This document shows positions 15,818-24,989 of a stretch of DNA of 40,971 nt, in pieces (the stretch's first letter is position 1; each line of letters starts with the position of its first letter). The DNA comes from Iodobacter sp. (GTDB lineage: Bacteria > Pseudomonadota > Gammaproteobacteria > Burkholderiales > Chitinibacteraceae), in NCBI RefSeq assembly GCF_025352645.1, contig NZ_JANXSO010000107.1:1-40971 (forward strand), written 5' to 3'. The translations under genes and the position numbers were made by a program. Below the pieces are notes generated by a model, which had not been told where the DNA came from, did no database searches, and saw nothing but the letters and a program-made list of their open reading frames with translations.

Positions 15818-18496
15818 CTAAGCCAAGGCCAGCTGTAAAAAATGACAAGCTGGCTCTGGCTCGCCAGCATGGCTTAAATCATGCGCGAGGCAAATTTCGA
15901 TGAGGTTGGGGGCAATGGCGCGGGAGTAGACTTTTTGCCCTTCACTGCTTTCAGGAAAATCGATACGTTTATAGCGTAAATCGGGGTCGCTCCTGTCCAT
16001 GCGCTGATCGGTGCGAGCACGGGGGGAATGGGTATAGGCCAAATTAAAGACCCCATCTAGTGGCCGCCCTACTTCGTGCCACCGGCCATAAGGGCCATGC
16101 GCGGGCAGGCAGGGATCGAACTCACCATTCAGTAGCTTGCCTACAGAGAATAAAAATGGCGCGTCGTCTTTTAATAAAGAACGATTAATCACCTTTAGGG
16201 TTTCTCCAGGGCATAGCCGCAGCAACCCCAATGCCACGCCTGTTTTGGCGGTAGGCCGCCATGGGTTGCTTGGGTCGGCCAGTAATGGCGGGTGAACGGA
16301 GATTTCTAGCTGCTCAAACGCCATAATCGCGCCAATCAGTGAGCCCTCCAAGCCAAACAACTCTAGCACCCAAGGCGAGCGGCAGGCATTGCCCGCTAAT
16401 AACACATCCACCGCCTTGGGCAAGCCGCCGTGGCTTTTAAATGCGTCTTGCATGGCGGCAAAAAAAGCAATCGCACCGCGCTCAATCCGGCTACGTAGAT
16501 AATCCCGTAATGCATGCTGCGGAATCTGAAACGCCACCTCTACTTTTTGCCCATCCCGATCCAGCAGCGGCATTTTGCATACATCGCCCTGCTCCAAGCC
16601 TTCTAAATTGCCCGTTTCGCAAAAAGAGCGCAAACGCCCCATCAGTACAATGCTATTGGTCAGCGCAGAGCGGGTTTTCTCCAAAAACATATCCGATCCG
16701 GCAAAGTCTTCTGCATCCTGCGGCAATAAAAAAGCAATTTTATGCGCACGGCACTGCGGCAGATTATGCCGAAAAGTAAGGTAGGCAAGGTTTTCCAGCA
16801 ATTGCTCACCCCCCAACATCCTATCCCCCGATGCGCCAAAGTGCTCGATCACCTCTTCCCAACCTGCTTCCTGCTCGCTGGCATCCGGCAGGCGGTAATA
16901 GCCAAAATCAAAATCGGTGGTGCCTCCACCAAAATCAAATACCGCAAACGCCCGCCCCATTCCATGCGCAACTGGTGACAATTGCAGTGCTTTCAGAGCA
17001 CAGGCGGCGTAGGCGGCGGGCTCGGAGCCACGCTCTTCTACTCTAAATTGCGCCATATGCGGGCCATGCACCAGACACTCTGGTAGGCTGCGCTGCAAAC
17101 CATGCCGGAAGGCATTTAAGATGTTTTCCTTAGTGCTATGCGGAAAACTCACCGGAAAAGTCATGTAATAGCGCAGAAAAACCCCACGTTGTCGCCAATT
17201 AATAAACATACCCAAAAACCAAGCGTACAGCTCTATTGGATTAAAATCCGCATAAACATCCTCCACTTTTTTGGCTGGATAGCGATTAAAAGGCGGCAAA
17301 ATACGCTCTTCTTGGTGGATTTGATCGCTAATCCGCGTAGGAAAATCATCCAGTGCCCATTGCTTCATACGGCTAAAAATACTGGCGATACGTTTAGGAT
17401 CGCTATGGTTTTCGCGCAGATGATCACGGGCTTCATGGGCGCAATGAATATCTCGCCAATCCACCAAAGGGCGGTACACCTCGGAGGTCCACGCCGCCAT
17501 CAGCGCCTGCCAATCCATGATTTCTAACACCGTGGGGTTTTCATAATCACTGGCCTGCGGCTGCTCCCATAAATTGCTTTCGCCAATGCGTAGCAAACGG
17601 TCTTGCGCCCCTTCCCGAAACGCCACCACGGTGCTGCTGGTACCAAAATCAATCGCCACATTGGCGTCGCGAATATCCAGCTCTGGGTTACGCGAGCGGA
17701 TCAGCCCATCATTGATCAGGGCAATTTTTTTATGACTGGCCATATTGGGCACGGGCCATAGCTCCCACAAGCCTTTGGCCGCGTCAGAAAAAGTGCTGCT
17801 ATCAATATCAGGCAAGCGGGTGCTGATGTAATCTAGCTTGCGCAATAACGCTGGCCAATCTGTCGCATTAATATCTAGGGCATGAAAACCATCGTTTTCT
17901 GCCGAGGCAAGCGAGCGCCATCTTTTCCACGCCGTAAGCGCCGCATCAAACTTGCTAGATTTAGGAAAGCGCGCATTGCTGGTCCACGCCCCCAGCCAGC
18001 TCCAGCCCAGCTCAAACAAGCCTTGCGGATAGCTGCTCGGCCAATCAGCGCAAAGCGTATCGTCCACGGCAATCATATTGGCCACGCCATCTGGGCCCAT
18101 AAATTCATCAGGCTGATCCAGATACAAGCAGCCCTTATCGTGCAACCAAAGCGGACAATCAAACCAATTGTATTCTTCGCGTAGCGGAAAGCCTGGCGCG
18201 TAGACAATATCGATCAGCTCCGTGCGTGTAGGTAAGCGCCAATTGGCCAGACCAGCCCACTCTAGCTGGCGCACCTTGCTATGCGCCCGTGTTAAATCTA
18301 ACGCACTTGGCGTGTGTAGTTCTTGCCAAATTAAGCCGGTTTGCGGATTAAGAATCACCCCTTCGCCATCGTACCTATACATAAACCAAGCGATTCCCGA
18401 TTGACTAAATGCATGCCAAGCCTCACGCCGAGTTTGCAAATGGTGCAGATATAAAAGCTGACAAGCTTTAGCGTGCGAAAAGTGAAGCTGATCCAT
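15818..18496 (-). CDS. Lcl (DUF1566) domain fused to an Hsp70/actin-like ATPase
   Basis: The 892-residue cytoplasmic protein has two parts. Residues about 45-180 resemble the Lcl C-terminal/DUF1566 domain (NPQTGLIWQEL ... LANWRLPTRTELIDIV ... GWSWLGAWTSN), a C-type-lectin-like fold more often found in secreted proteins. Residues about 278-800 are an Hsp70/actin-type ATPase: phosphate-1 VAIDFGTSSTVVAF (280-293), phosphate-2 AVFDFGGGTTDFDFG (518-532) and adenosine motif VLLAGNACRSPWV (698-710). No typical DnaK substrate-binding domain or EEVD-type tail is visible, and there is no signal peptide. Function is unknown; Hsp70-like proteins of this size occur beside effector or stress systems. It is divergent from the orphan gene at 18929. 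Confidence 0.82.
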   Translation of the reverse strand: MDQLHFSHAKACQLLYLHHLQTRREAWHAFSQSGIAWFMYRYDGEGVILNPQTGLIWQELHTPSALDLTRAHSKVRQLEWAGLANWRLPTRTELIDIVYAPGFPLREEYNWFDCPLWLHDKGCLYLDQPDEFMGPDGVANMIAVDDTLCADWPSSYPQGLFELGWSWLGAWTSNARFPKSSKFDAALTAWKRWRSLASAENDGFHALDINATDWPALLRKLDYISTRLPDIDSSTFSDAAKGLWELWPVPNMASHKKIALINDGLIRSRNPELDIRDANVAIDFGTSSTVVAFREGAQDRLLRIGESNLWEQPQASDYENPTVLEIMDWQALMAAWTSEVYRPLVDWRDIHCAHEARDHLRENHSDPKRIASIFSRMKQWALDDFPTRISDQIHQEERILPPFNRYPAKKVEDVYADFNPIELYAWFLGMFINWRQRGVFLRYYMTFPVSFPHSTKENILNAFRHGLQRSLPECLVHGPHMAQFRVEERGSEPAAYAACALKALQLSPVAHGMGRAFAVFDFGGGTTDFDFGYYRLPDASEQEAGWEEVIEHFGASGDRMLGGEQLLENLAYLTFRHNLPQCRAHKIAFLLPQDAEDFAGSDMFLEKTRSALTNSIVLMGRLRSFCETGNLEGLEQGDVCKMPLLDRDGQKVEVAFQIPQHALRDYLRSRIERGAIAFFAAMQDAFKSHGGLPKAVDVLLAGNACRSPWVLELFGLEGSLIGAIMAFEQLEISVHPPLLADPSNPWRPTAKTGVALGLLRLCPGETLKVINRSLLKDDAPFLFSVGKLLNGEFDPCLPAHGPYGRWHEVGRPLDGVFNLAYTHSPRARTDQRMDRSDPDLRYKRIDFPESSEGQKVYSRAIAPNLIEICLAHDLSHAGEPEPACHFLQLALA

Positions 18497-18928
18497 GCAA
18501 TAAATCCCAATCAGGCTATAGCATCCAGCCTAGGCAATAATAAAGATGAATGGAGAGAAATTTACACAATATGGCATAAAAACATCAGCCCACTTAAATA
18601 ACTTAAAGCCCTTACCCCTTTAGATCTCTATAAATTCAGGCTTCGCCTTTCAGGAGATAAATTACGCAGTGATTCAATCCAATTTGTAAGTTTTTAAAAT
18701 AGCAAGGCGGCATATCCTAATAAATATGAATACACTCAATAATGTTGTTTTTTTTCTACTCTATTTTAGTTAACTAAAAATATGCCAATTAAATCACCTG
18801 GCCAATCCCTCCTTATTTTCAAAATAAATAAATAAATTACCTGACAGACACTCCAGTAATATGCTTTTATAACAATACATTCTTGCTTGCCCCTATATTT
18901 AATTGAAATACCTACTGGAGCTACCCAT
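18497..18928. other. 432-base AT-rich divergent gap with a 16-bp palindrome
   Basis: TTTTAGTTAACTAAAA (18764-18779) is a perfect palindrome about 150 bases upstream of the 18929 gene and could be an operator. No coding sequence or known RNA was recognised. The gap should hold promoters for both the Lcl-Hsp70 gene and the orphan. Confidence 0.45.
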
Positions 18929-19486
18929 ATGGCATTTACTTCGATTCAATATAATAGATTTAAGGATCACCCCAATCTGGAATGGCTACGTCGAAATGCC
19001 GCATCCAGCCGTGCAATTCATCAGAACACCATCAGAGCAAAAATTGAAGAGGCCATTCGATCTGCCTACCCAGATCGCGCCACCGAAGACAATATCCGCT
19101 GGGTAGCCCAAAAAGTAGATACACCCTGGGGAAGTCCGCATCGCCCCATTGAGCAATATTTAGGGCAGGTGCATCAGCAAGCGGTGGCCGAAATTGAAGG
19201 CAGCGACGCTCAAATGGCCCAAGCTGTTCGCATGGTTTTTAATAAAACAGCAGATGGCCGCTCGGCCCCAGGCACAAGCGGCATTAACCATATCCATGTA
19301 GGCGGCAATGCACAGCTTAATTTGCTCTTTGATTTAGCCAGCGCCACCATCCTTGGCGTTGTTAATGGCCATATGGATGGCCAGATGAAACCGGCAATTC
19401 GCACCGAAAGCATTAAAGTTGCCAGCCGCAAAGGCGGAGCAACGGTGCAGATGAAAGTATCGGGCAATGCCGTAAGCCAAGCCTAA
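18929..19486 (+). CDS. Hypothetical 185-residue protein
   Basis: No family recognised. The N-terminal half is charged and helical (EWLRRNAASSRAIHQNTIRA, KIEEAIRSAYPDRA). The C-terminal half begins with a glycine-rich hinge, NHIHVGGNAQLNLLFDLASA, and has His-rich elements (INHIHVGG, VVNGHMDGQ), ending in alternating-strand sequence. There is no signal peptide, membrane segment or Cys. TGGAG precedes ATG 18929, which is favoured over the upstream 18887 start. It is divergent from the Lcl-Hsp70 gene and may share regulation with it; a client or partner relation is only a guess. Confidence 0.65.
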   Translation: MAFTSIQYNRFKDHPNLEWLRRNAASSRAIHQNTIRAKIEEAIRSAYPDRATEDNIRWVAQKVDTPWGSPHRPIEQYLGQVHQQAVAEIEGSDAQMAQAVRMVFNKTADGRSAPGTSGINHIHVGGNAQLNLLFDLASATILGVVNGHMDGQMKPAIRTESIKVASRKGGATVQMKVSGNAVSQA

Positions 19487-19495
19487 GCAATAGAG

Positions 19496-19519
19496 GGGTG
19501 AAGTAACTCTATTTCACCC
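19496..19519. terminator. Weak hairpin after gene 18929
   Basis: GGGTGAA pairs with TTCACCC around a 10-base loop, just after the stop. There is no clear T-run. Confidence 0.4.
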
Positions 19520-19672
19520 ATCCACTCCAAACTATACCCAGAGCCATCTATAAGCACCGACATGCTGATTGCCAGCAAAGATTTTCCGCCTCAAGCGCGC
19601 CTTGGGCTCAGCTTAGTGCCATTGTTGAGCTGGCAACAAAGCCGCAGCAAGAAAAGCTGGCGCGCACCACCG

Positions 19673-20563
19673 CTACCCTTTTACCCCACCCGAAGTCAAA
19701 CCAGACACCATCCAGCGTTGAGCAAAGAGAAAAAGCAGGCTGATCGGCAGGCCAGATAAAATGGCGGCGGCGGCAAAATCGCCCCATAAGTAATTCTGGG
19801 TGTAGAGATAGAGTTTGGAGCCAACCGCCAGCGTCATATTGTTTTGCTCGTGCAGCAGCACAGATGCCACGGGGTATTCGATAATGCCGCTGATAAAGGC
19901 CAGCAAAAACACCACAAATAAAATCGGCACGGCCATCGGCAACAGCACGTAGCGGAAGGATTGAAACGCAGTAGCACCATCCACTCTGGCGGCTTCTTCA
20001 ATCTCTACCGGAATGGTGTCGAAATAGCCTTTAATCGTCCAAATATGCAGGGCAATACCCCCCGCATAAGCCAGCACTAAGCTGCCGTGAGTATCAATCC
20101 CCAGCCACGGCACATAATTGCCAATTTGATCAAAGATGGCATAAATCGCCACCAACGACAGCACGGCGGGGAACATCTGTAAGAGCAGCAAGGCATTCAT
20201 GCCAAATACGCGGCCACGGAATTTAAGCCGAGCAAAAGCATAGGCGCAGCTGGTAGACAGCAGCAAGATCACCCCCGCGCTAATAAACGCCACCTTCACC
20301 GAGTTAAACAACCACAGCAGCACAGGAAATTGCGGCTTAACCAGCACACCATCGCCATCTAAATAGCTAAAGCCCAGCGCCAGCTTCCAGTGCTCTAAGC
20401 TAATGGCGTCTGGGATTAAGCTACCGGCCGCAAAATTTCCTGGCCGCAGCGAGATAGAAATAATCATAAAAAACGGAAATAAAATCAGCAGTAAAAAGGC
20501 GATCAGCGCAAGATGCGCGCCCAGTACTCGCCATTTATGTGAACGATCCAGCACCATAGCCAT
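19673..20563 (-). CDS. malG: Maltose/maltodextrin ABC transporter permease MalG
   Basis: This 296-residue inner-membrane permease has six predicted helices. The EAA loop [20 protein letters not shown], which contacts MalK, lies about 90 residues from the C-terminus, and the ending [12 protein letters not shown] is typical of MalG. It pairs with MalF to form the channel for maltose and maltodextrins. Its ATG shares one base with the malF stop (TAATG), so translation is coupled. It is the last gene of the maltose locus. The 186 bases between its stop and the neighbouring plus-strand gene hold only a hairpin and a possible remnant. Confidence 0.92.
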   Translation of the reverse strand: MAMVLDRSHKWRVLGAHLALIAFLLLILFPFFMIISISLRPGNFAAGSLIPDAISLEHWKLALGFSYLDGDGVLVKPQFPVLLWLFNSVKVAFISAGVILLLSTSCAYAFARLKFRGRVFGMNALLLLQMFPAVLSLVAIYAIFDQIGNYVPWLGIDTHGSLVLAYAGGIALHIWTIKGYFDTIPVEIEEAARVDGATAFQSFRYVLLPMAVPILFVVFLLAFISGIIEYPVASVLLHEQNNMTLAVGSKLYLYTQNYLWGDFAAAAILSGLPISLLFLFAQRWMVSGLTSGGVKG

Positions 20564-22089
20564 TATCGTTTCTCCTCTTGATTAACACGGGTCAGCTTTA
20601 AGTTAATCAAGGACAACACCGCCACCAGCGCAAAAATCACCGTAGAAATGGCCGCAGCTAGGCCAAAATTCTGCCCCGAATCCTGAAATGCCAAGCGATA
20701 GGTATAAGAAACCAAGATATCCGTAGTGCCAGCGGGCACTTTGCTATCGATAAAATCTGGGCGGCCATCGGTGAGCAAGCTAATCAGCACAAAGTTATTA
20801 AAGTTAAACGCAAAAGAAGCAATCAACAGCGGCATCATGGGTTTTAAAATCAGCGGCAGGGTAATTTTAAATAGATTAGTCAGCGGACCTGCACCATTGA
20901 TGGCCGATGCTTCGTATAAATCGCTGGGGATGGATTTAATCAGCCCAGAGCACAGCAGCATAATGTAAGGATAACCCAGCCAAGTGTTTACAATTAAAAT
21001 CATTGCCTTGGCATTAAACGGGTTGGAAAACCAAGCGGGCCGCAAGCCAAACAGACCGTTAAGCACCATATTGATTTCACCAAAGCTCTCATTAAATAAG
21101 CCACGAAATACCAAAATAGAAATAAACCCCGGCACGGCGTAAGGCAAAAACAGTAAGGTGCGGTACACCCCGCGAAAACGCAGCGCTTCCCAATTCAGCA
21201 CCACCGCCAAAGCCATGCCCACCACAAAGGTAAACACCACGGTTAAAAAGGCAAACAACACCGTCCAGCCAAAGATTTTAAACATTGGCCCCTGGAAATC
21301 GTCGCTGGCAAAAATCCGCGTGAAATTACTAAAACCCACATTCACTTTAAAGCCCGGGGCAAGACTTTCACCTGAGGCTGTTTCGTAAAAGCCGGTTTTA
21401 AAGTTAGGCTTAATCAAGGAGTTATCTTGGGTATTACGCAAACTGCCATCGGCATTTTTTTGATATAAAAGCTGAGTGGGCGAAAACTGGCTGAGGCTGC
21501 TTAAGCGCCATTGTTTGGTCTCTGCGGGCAATGAAACACGCAACGCTTTTAATGCTGGCTGCTTGGCAATCACCGTTTTTAAGGACTCTTTCTCCGGCAA
21601 AACTTCATTGCCAACCGCTTGCAATTGCAGCTGCTGTGGCTTGTTGTCTTCTAACTTAACGGGTGGAGAAACCCAGCTCTGCCCTGCTTCATCGCTCAAT
21701 TTAATCTGGTATTGCCCGCCAGCCTGATGCAGGGAAAACGCCATACCAGCGCCATCTGCGGTAGTGGTTTCGCTCAGCATATAAGCCGTTACGCGATCAA
21801 AACTCAGCAGATTGGTCGAGCTGTAATTAGTAAAGCCAATGCCCGCGGTATACACAGCGGGGAAAACAATAAACACCAGCACGGCCGCCACGCCCGGATA
21901 GAGATAACGGTAAGCGTAAGCTTTGGGCGACAAAAACACCCAAGCGCTCGCTGCCATCACCACCAATCCACCCACGGCACTGAGCGGATGGCCAGCTTGA
22001 TAAACGCCCAATAGCAGCCACAAACCCGCCAAAAACAGCACCGCACCTAGCGAAGCCAACAGCCAGCGCATATTCAATCCGCCCATCAT
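20563..22089 (-). CDS. malF: Maltose/maltodextrin ABC transporter permease MalF
   Basis: The 508-residue permease has N-terminal helices, a large periplasmic loop of about 170 residues (the P2 loop typical of proteobacterial MalF, which contacts MalE), then six further helices. The EAA loop [20 protein letters not shown] binds MalK. Length agrees with E. coli MalF (514). GAAGGAAGA directly precedes ATG 22089. Together with MalG and MalK it forms the importer for substrates delivered by MalE. Confidence 0.93.
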   Translation of the reverse strand: MMGGLNMRWLLASLGAVLFLAGLWLLLGVYQAGHPLSAVGGLVVMAASAWVFLSPKAYAYRYLYPGVAAVLVFIVFPAVYTAGIGFTNYSSTNLLSFDRVTAYMLSETTTADGAGMAFSLHQAGGQYQIKLSDEAGQSWVSPPVKLEDNKPQQLQLQAVGNEVLPEKESLKTVIAKQPALKALRVSLPAETKQWRLSSLSQFSPTQLLYQKNADGSLRNTQDNSLIKPNFKTGFYETASGESLAPGFKVNVGFSNFTRIFASDDFQGPMFKIFGWTVLFAFLTVVFTFVVGMALAVVLNWEALRFRGVYRTLLFLPYAVPGFISILVFRGLFNESFGEINMVLNGLFGLRPAWFSNPFNAKAMILIVNTWLGYPYIMLLCSGLIKSIPSDLYEASAINGAGPLTNLFKITLPLILKPMMPLLIASFAFNFNNFVLISLLTDGRPDFIDSKVPAGTTDILVSYTYRLAFQDSGQNFGLAAAISTVIFALVAVLSLINLKLTRVNQEEKR

Positions 22090-22409
22090 TTCTTCCTTCG
22101 GCGCAAAACCCCGCTACGCCCTTGCTATTAAACATTTCAAACATCGAATCATCTTAGGGCGAGTAATACCCGCCGTGTTTTATCGTTTTGCTAGATGCTG
22201 GTGCATACCAAAATCTGGTGGGTTTTAGCCACCTTACACAAGAGGCAGTTCATGCCATCGGATTAACGACCAAGAGCGCAAAATCTCGAACCACAGAGAG
22301 CACAGAGTTTCACAGAAAAAATCCAAAGGCATGTCTTAGGTTTCCTCTGTGGAGCTCTGTGTCCTCCTCTGTGGTTCATCAAAGCTAAGGAAAACGTCTT
22401 GCGACTGCC
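22090..22409. other. 320-base malE-malF gap carrying repeat B
   Basis: The gap separates malE and malF on the same strand. The main content is the CACAGAG-type repeat at 22288-22377. An mRNA processing or attenuation role between malE and malF, as known in enterobacteria, is possible but not shown. Confidence 0.5.
22288..22377. repeat. Repeat B, CACAGAG-type inverted repeat
   Basis: The 90-bp unit is bounded by GAACCACAGAG and its exact complement CTCTGTGGTTC, with further CACAGAG and CTCTGTG copies inside. The same building block occurs at 26943-26975. Similar CACAGAG/CTCTGTG repeats are known from many bacterial genomes. Confidence 0.7.
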
Positions 22410-23609
22410 CTACTTACTGCTAATCCGTGCCGCCGCAGCATCCAAGCCCTGCTTAGGGGTTTGGCGGCCTTGGGTTACATTTTGCAATGCTGATTTTAAT
22501 GAAGCCCAGAAGCGGCCCATCTCTGGGATATTCGGCATAGGCTGGCCCGCTTTGGCGGATTCCATCGAGGCTTTAATGGCCGGATCAGATTTCAGCTCGT
22601 TAAAGAACACTTTATTGGCAGGCACACCCAAGGGCACATCGGCATTAATGGTTTTAAGGCCTTGCACGGACAGCATATGGTTTTCTAAAAACTCTACCGC
22701 CAGCTCTTTATTCTTGGATGAGCGATTCAACATCGCGCCCAATACGCCCACAAATGGCGCGCCTGGCTTGCCGTTAATGGTGGGGATGGGTGCAACCGCC
22801 CAATTGATTTTGCTCTTTTTCAGATTATCCCAAGCCCATGGGCCATTGATCATCATGGCGATTTTGCCCTGATTCACACCGGCTTCCATATCGGCATAGG
22901 TAGCGCTTTTTGGCATCACGCCGGTTTTAATCATTTTATTAATGGTTTCTAAGCCCGCAATCGCACCGGCATTGTTGACGCCCACATCTTTCGCATCGTA
23001 AGACCCATCGCCCTTAGGCTTAAAGGCATACGCACCGCCTGCTGCCAGCAAGGGCCAGCTAAAATAAGGCTCGCCGTAATCCCACAGAATGGCTTTTTTG
23101 CCCTGCGCGGCCAGTTTTTTATCCAGCGCCATCACATCATCAAAACTCTTAGGCGGCACAGGCACGAGGTCTTTGTTGTAAATCAGCGCCAGCGCTTCAA
23201 TCGCGATCGGATAGCCCCATTGCTTACCATTTACGGTAAAGGCTTTCCAAGCCAGCGGATCGATCTCGGCCTGCACTTTTTTGGATGGCGTAATCGGGCT
23301 AAGCAAGCCTGCCGTCATCCATTCCCCCAGGCGATCATGCGGCCAGATCCAGATATCCGGGCCTTTGCCTGCAGCGGCCGCTTGCTGAAATTTAGAAGGT
23401 GCATCTTCCGGATGCTCCACCACCACCTCTACCCCAGTGGCCTTGGTAAACGCTGCACCCACCTGCTCGATACCCTTATAGCCTTTATCGCCATTCACCC
23501 AAATCACCAGCTTATCCGCAGCAAACGCGGGGCCAGCAAAGGAAATCGCAATCGCTACTGCGATGGAAGAAACGGCAAACTTGCCAAATTGACGGCGTGT
23601 TGTATTCAT
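22410..23609 (-). CDS. malE: Maltose/maltodextrin-binding protein MalE
   Basis: The 399-residue periplasmic binding protein has a signal peptide (basic [11 protein letters not shown], hydrophobic core, cleavage after AFA). The mature N-terminus [20 protein letters not shown] is close to that of E. coli MalE, and [28 protein letters not shown] and [18 protein letters not shown] also match. It delivers maltodextrins to MalFGK2. I chose ATG 23609 because GGAGG stands seven bases ahead; an upstream frame extension to 23651 adds nothing conserved. The gap to malK upstream holds a dispersed repeat. Confidence 0.94.
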   Translation of the reverse strand: MNTTRRQFGKFAVSSIAVAIAISFAGPAFAADKLVIWVNGDKGYKGIEQVGAAFTKATGVEVVVEHPEDAPSKFQQAAAAGKGPDIWIWPHDRLGEWMTAGLLSPITPSKKVQAEIDPLAWKAFTVNGKQWGYPIAIEALALIYNKDLVPVPPKSFDDVMALDKKLAAQGKKAILWDYGEPYFSWPLLAAGGAYAFKPKGDGSYDAKDVGVNNAGAIAGLETINKMIKTGVMPKSATYADMEAGVNQGKIAMMINGPWAWDNLKKSKINWAVAPIPTINGKPGAPFVGVLGAMLNRSSKNKELAVEFLENHMLSVQGLKTINADVPLGVPANKVFFNELKSDPAIKASMESAKAGQPMPNIPEMGRFWASLKSALQNVTQGRQTPKQGLDAAAARISSK

Positions 23610-23734
23610 AAACCCTCCAAAAAAACCGAGCAAAGCCCCCGCCGCAATCACACCGTGCGAAGGCGAAAAGAACCTGCAATTGTTAAAACAGCCAAGTGAT
23701 TACCTGATTAGCGACTTAGCTCAGCTTGTTGAAT

Positions 23735-23815
23735 CGTCATTCCCGCGAAGGCGGGAATCCAGCTCTGCCGTGCTCAACCTCTCTGGATCCCCGATAAAAA
23801 CACTCGGGGATGACG
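23735..23815. repeat. Dispersed composite inverted repeat, element A (best copy)
   Basis: The left arm CGTCATTCCCG...CGGGAATCCAG and right arm CTGGATCCCCGA...TCGGGGATGACG are inverted relative to each other, and each arm is itself a hairpin. The left hairpin ATTCCCGCGAAGGCGGGAAT (23739-23758) has the form of neisserial dRS3 elements. It lies between malK and malE. Confidence 0.85.
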
Positions 23816-23876
23816 ATTTTCTTGTATTTAATATTTGAGATGATGTCTGCTGAGCGATCCAGCTAATCAGGAATGA

Positions 23877-24986
23877 TTATTCGGCCAGTGGGTGAAGACG
23901 GCGCATTGCGCTGCCATCGGCTTTAAACAAAAACCCGTGCTCTGGCTTAAAGTGCAGCACGCTGCGCTCACCCTGTTTTGAGCTAAATAGCGCAGGCATA
24001 CGGGCCACAAAGGTATCCCGCATACCGGGTACTTCTAAATACAACATCGATGCTTCACCCAGCTGCTCCAGCGCCAGCGTGGTGCCGCTCAACGCATTAC
24101 TGCCTGCCGCCGCTGAGATTTTTAAATGCTCGGGGCGCACACCCAGTGTGACTTCGTCACCAATGTTTGCGCCTGCCGCATCCACCGTCACCGCAAGCTG
24201 GCTGCCATCTGCTAAAGCGACCGTCACGCGGCCTTCATCAATAGCGACGATCTTGGCGCTTAAAGTATTCATTTTTGGCGAGCCAATAAAACCCGCTACA
24301 AACAGATTATCTGGCTGGTAATACAGCTCAATCGGCGTACCCACCTGCTCTACCTGCCCAGCACGCAGCACCACAATGCGATCAGCCAGCGTCATCGCTT
24401 CGGTCTGATCGTGGGTAACATAAATCATGGTACTACCCAGCTCGCGGTGCAAACGGGCAATTTCGATCCGCATCTGCACCCGTAGCGACGCATCCAGATT
24501 AGACAGCGGCTCGTCAAACAAAAACACCTTGGGCTTTTGCACAATGGCGCGGCCAATCGCCACCCGCTGCCGCTGCCCGCCGGACATATCGCGCGGCTTA
24601 CGGTGTAATAAAGGCTCGATTTGCAACACTTTGGCCACCCGCTCTACCAGCGGCGTGTATTCGGCTTTTTTCATGCCTGCCAGCTTCAGGCCAAAGGCGA
24701 GGTTTTCAAACACATCCATATGCGGGTACAGCGCATAGCTTTGAAACACCATAGAAATGCCGCGTTTTACCGGCGGCAGCTCGTTTACGCGCAGGCCATC
24801 GATACACATTTCGCCATCGGTGATGTCTTCTAAGCCTGCAATAGTGCGCAGCAAGGTCGATTTGCCGCAGCCCGATGGGCCAACAAACACAATAAACTCG
24901 CCATCTTTGATTTCTAAATCAATGCCATGCAGGGTGTATACCGATGAAAACGCTTTTTTAATGCCTTTTAATGAAACGGTTGCCAT
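23877..24986 (-). CDS. malK: Maltose/maltodextrin ABC transporter ATPase MalK
   Basis: This 369-residue ATPase (E. coli MalK has 371) has Walker [11 protein letters not shown]-loop [13 protein letters not shown], signature MSGGQRQR, Walker [13 protein letters not shown] and switch His in [17 protein letters not shown]-terminal TOBE/regulatory domain follows ([11 protein letters not shown]). It energises MalFG. Its ATG lies three bases after the alpha-glucosidase stop, with GAGG inside the upstream gene, so the two are translationally coupled. Confidence 0.94.
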   Translation of the reverse strand: MATVSLKGIKKAFSSVYTLHGIDLEIKDGEFIVFVGPSGCGKSTLLRTIAGLEDITDGEMCIDGLRVNELPPVKRGISMVFQSYALYPHMDVFENLAFGLKLAGMKKAEYTPLVERVAKVLQIEPLLHRKPRDMSGGQRQRVAIGRAIVQKPKVFLFDEPLSNLDASLRVQMRIEIARLHRELGSTMIYVTHDQTEAMTLADRIVVLRAGQVEQVGTPIELYYQPDNLFVAGFIGSPKMNTLSAKIVAIDEGRVTVALADGSQLAVTVDAAGANIGDEVTLGVRPEHLKISAAAGSNALSGTTLALEQLGEASMLYLEVPGMRDTFVARMPALFSSKQGERSVLHFKPEHGFLFKADGSAMRRLHPLAE

Positions 24987-24989
24987 TGC

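Noticed and set aside
16441-18404. Plus-strand ORFs inside the Lcl-Hsp70 gene
   Set aside because: All are antisense to a continuous 892-codon gene with ATPase motifs.
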